Positions 63,845 through 64,000 of a DNA stretch of 64,000 nucleotides are shown here, in pieces. The stretch is from Pardosa pseudoannulata (taxonomy: Eukaryota > Arthropoda > Arachnida > Araneae > Lycosidae). The DNA lies in NCBI GenBank assembly GCA_032207245.1, contig CM063505.1, positions 175,347,700 through 175,411,699 of the forward strand, in the 5' to 3' direction. The notes beneath the pieces were generated by a model. That model saw nothing but the letters and a program-made list of their open reading frames with translations, was not told the DNA's origin and made no database searches. The translations under genes were made by a program, and so were the position numbers. Positions within the stretch are counted from its first letter, which is position 1. Each line of letters starts with the position of its first letter.

Positions 63845-64000
63845 CAGGGTTCCTACAGGTTTATCAAAGTGAAAATTAAGGATCTTCCTAATGTTCATGT
63901 AGGTGTTCGAAAGTGAAAGTTAAGGAGGTTTTAAGGAGCTTTTAGATATTTTTAAGAACCTTTGAAAAATAGAATAAGAATTAACAGAGACTGGTTTAAG
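63845..64000. mobile_element. hAT-like end, cut by the window edge
   Basis: Begins CAGGGTTCCTACAGG, a typical hAT terminus. Continues with GTGAAAATTAAGGA and GTGAAAGTTAAGGA repeats. The other end lies outside the window. Confidence 0.45.

Overview
The window looks like repeat-rich, AT-rich nuclear DNA from a chelicerate, most likely a spider. This is inferred from the repeats: a DUF4817-type mariner, KRBA2-like integrase remnants, abundant tRNA-derived SINEs and hAT/piggyBac miniature elements. There are no operons, no bacterial-type genes, no CRISPR array and no intact rRNA or tRNA gene. Long (TA)n tracts account for the IY-repeat open frames.

Only two host genes can be supported, both partial. 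On the + strand (31,652-31,980 joined to 35,299-35,716) lies a secreted protein that is extremely rich in glycine and tryptophan; its exon with the ATG was not found. Its intron holds a mobile element and a candidate alternative last exon (32,208-32,271). On the - strand, 63,015-62,826 joined to 59,546-58,294 encodes the C-terminal ~480 residues of a cytoplasmic scaffold with about 15 Y-x-x-I/V motifs, a proline-rich stretch and a C-terminal PDZ-ligand-like sequence. Its 5' exons lie beyond the window.

Layout. 0-5 kb: a decayed KRBA2-like integrase, TA microsatellites, a SINE and a TIR element. 5.9-15 kb: a repeat mosaic of two inverted paralogous arms (about 5.9-9.2 and 12.9-14.9 kb) and a direct duplication (7.6-10.3 versus 10.3-11.2 kb), carrying nested insertions with readable empty sites (piggyBac-like elements, MITE, SINEs, an LTR). 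15.7-24.7 kb: a TIR-bounded satellite-bearing element, a hAT with perfect 8-bp TSD, a short LTR, a mariner with ~210-bp inverted repeats and a Ty3/Gypsy pol remnant. 26.2-27.4 kb: a three-unit tandem duplication, two units with the same SINE. 28-33.5 kb: a hAT MITE, two long copies of a repeat carrying a BEL/Pao pol fragment, and the Gly/Trp gene. 39.4-46 kb: hAT elements, a 267-bp foldback and a perfect 29-bp hairpin. 47-58 kb: mostly unrecognised AT-rich DNA downstream of the scaffold gene, with four DNA elements. 60.2-62.2 kb: a long inverted duplication with an integrase remnant inside the scaffold-gene intron. 63.1-64 kb: hAT elements.

The two host genes show no functional link. The most informative content is the Gly/Trp protein, the multi-tyrosine scaffold, and a transposon record in which paralogous empty sites define insertion boundaries.
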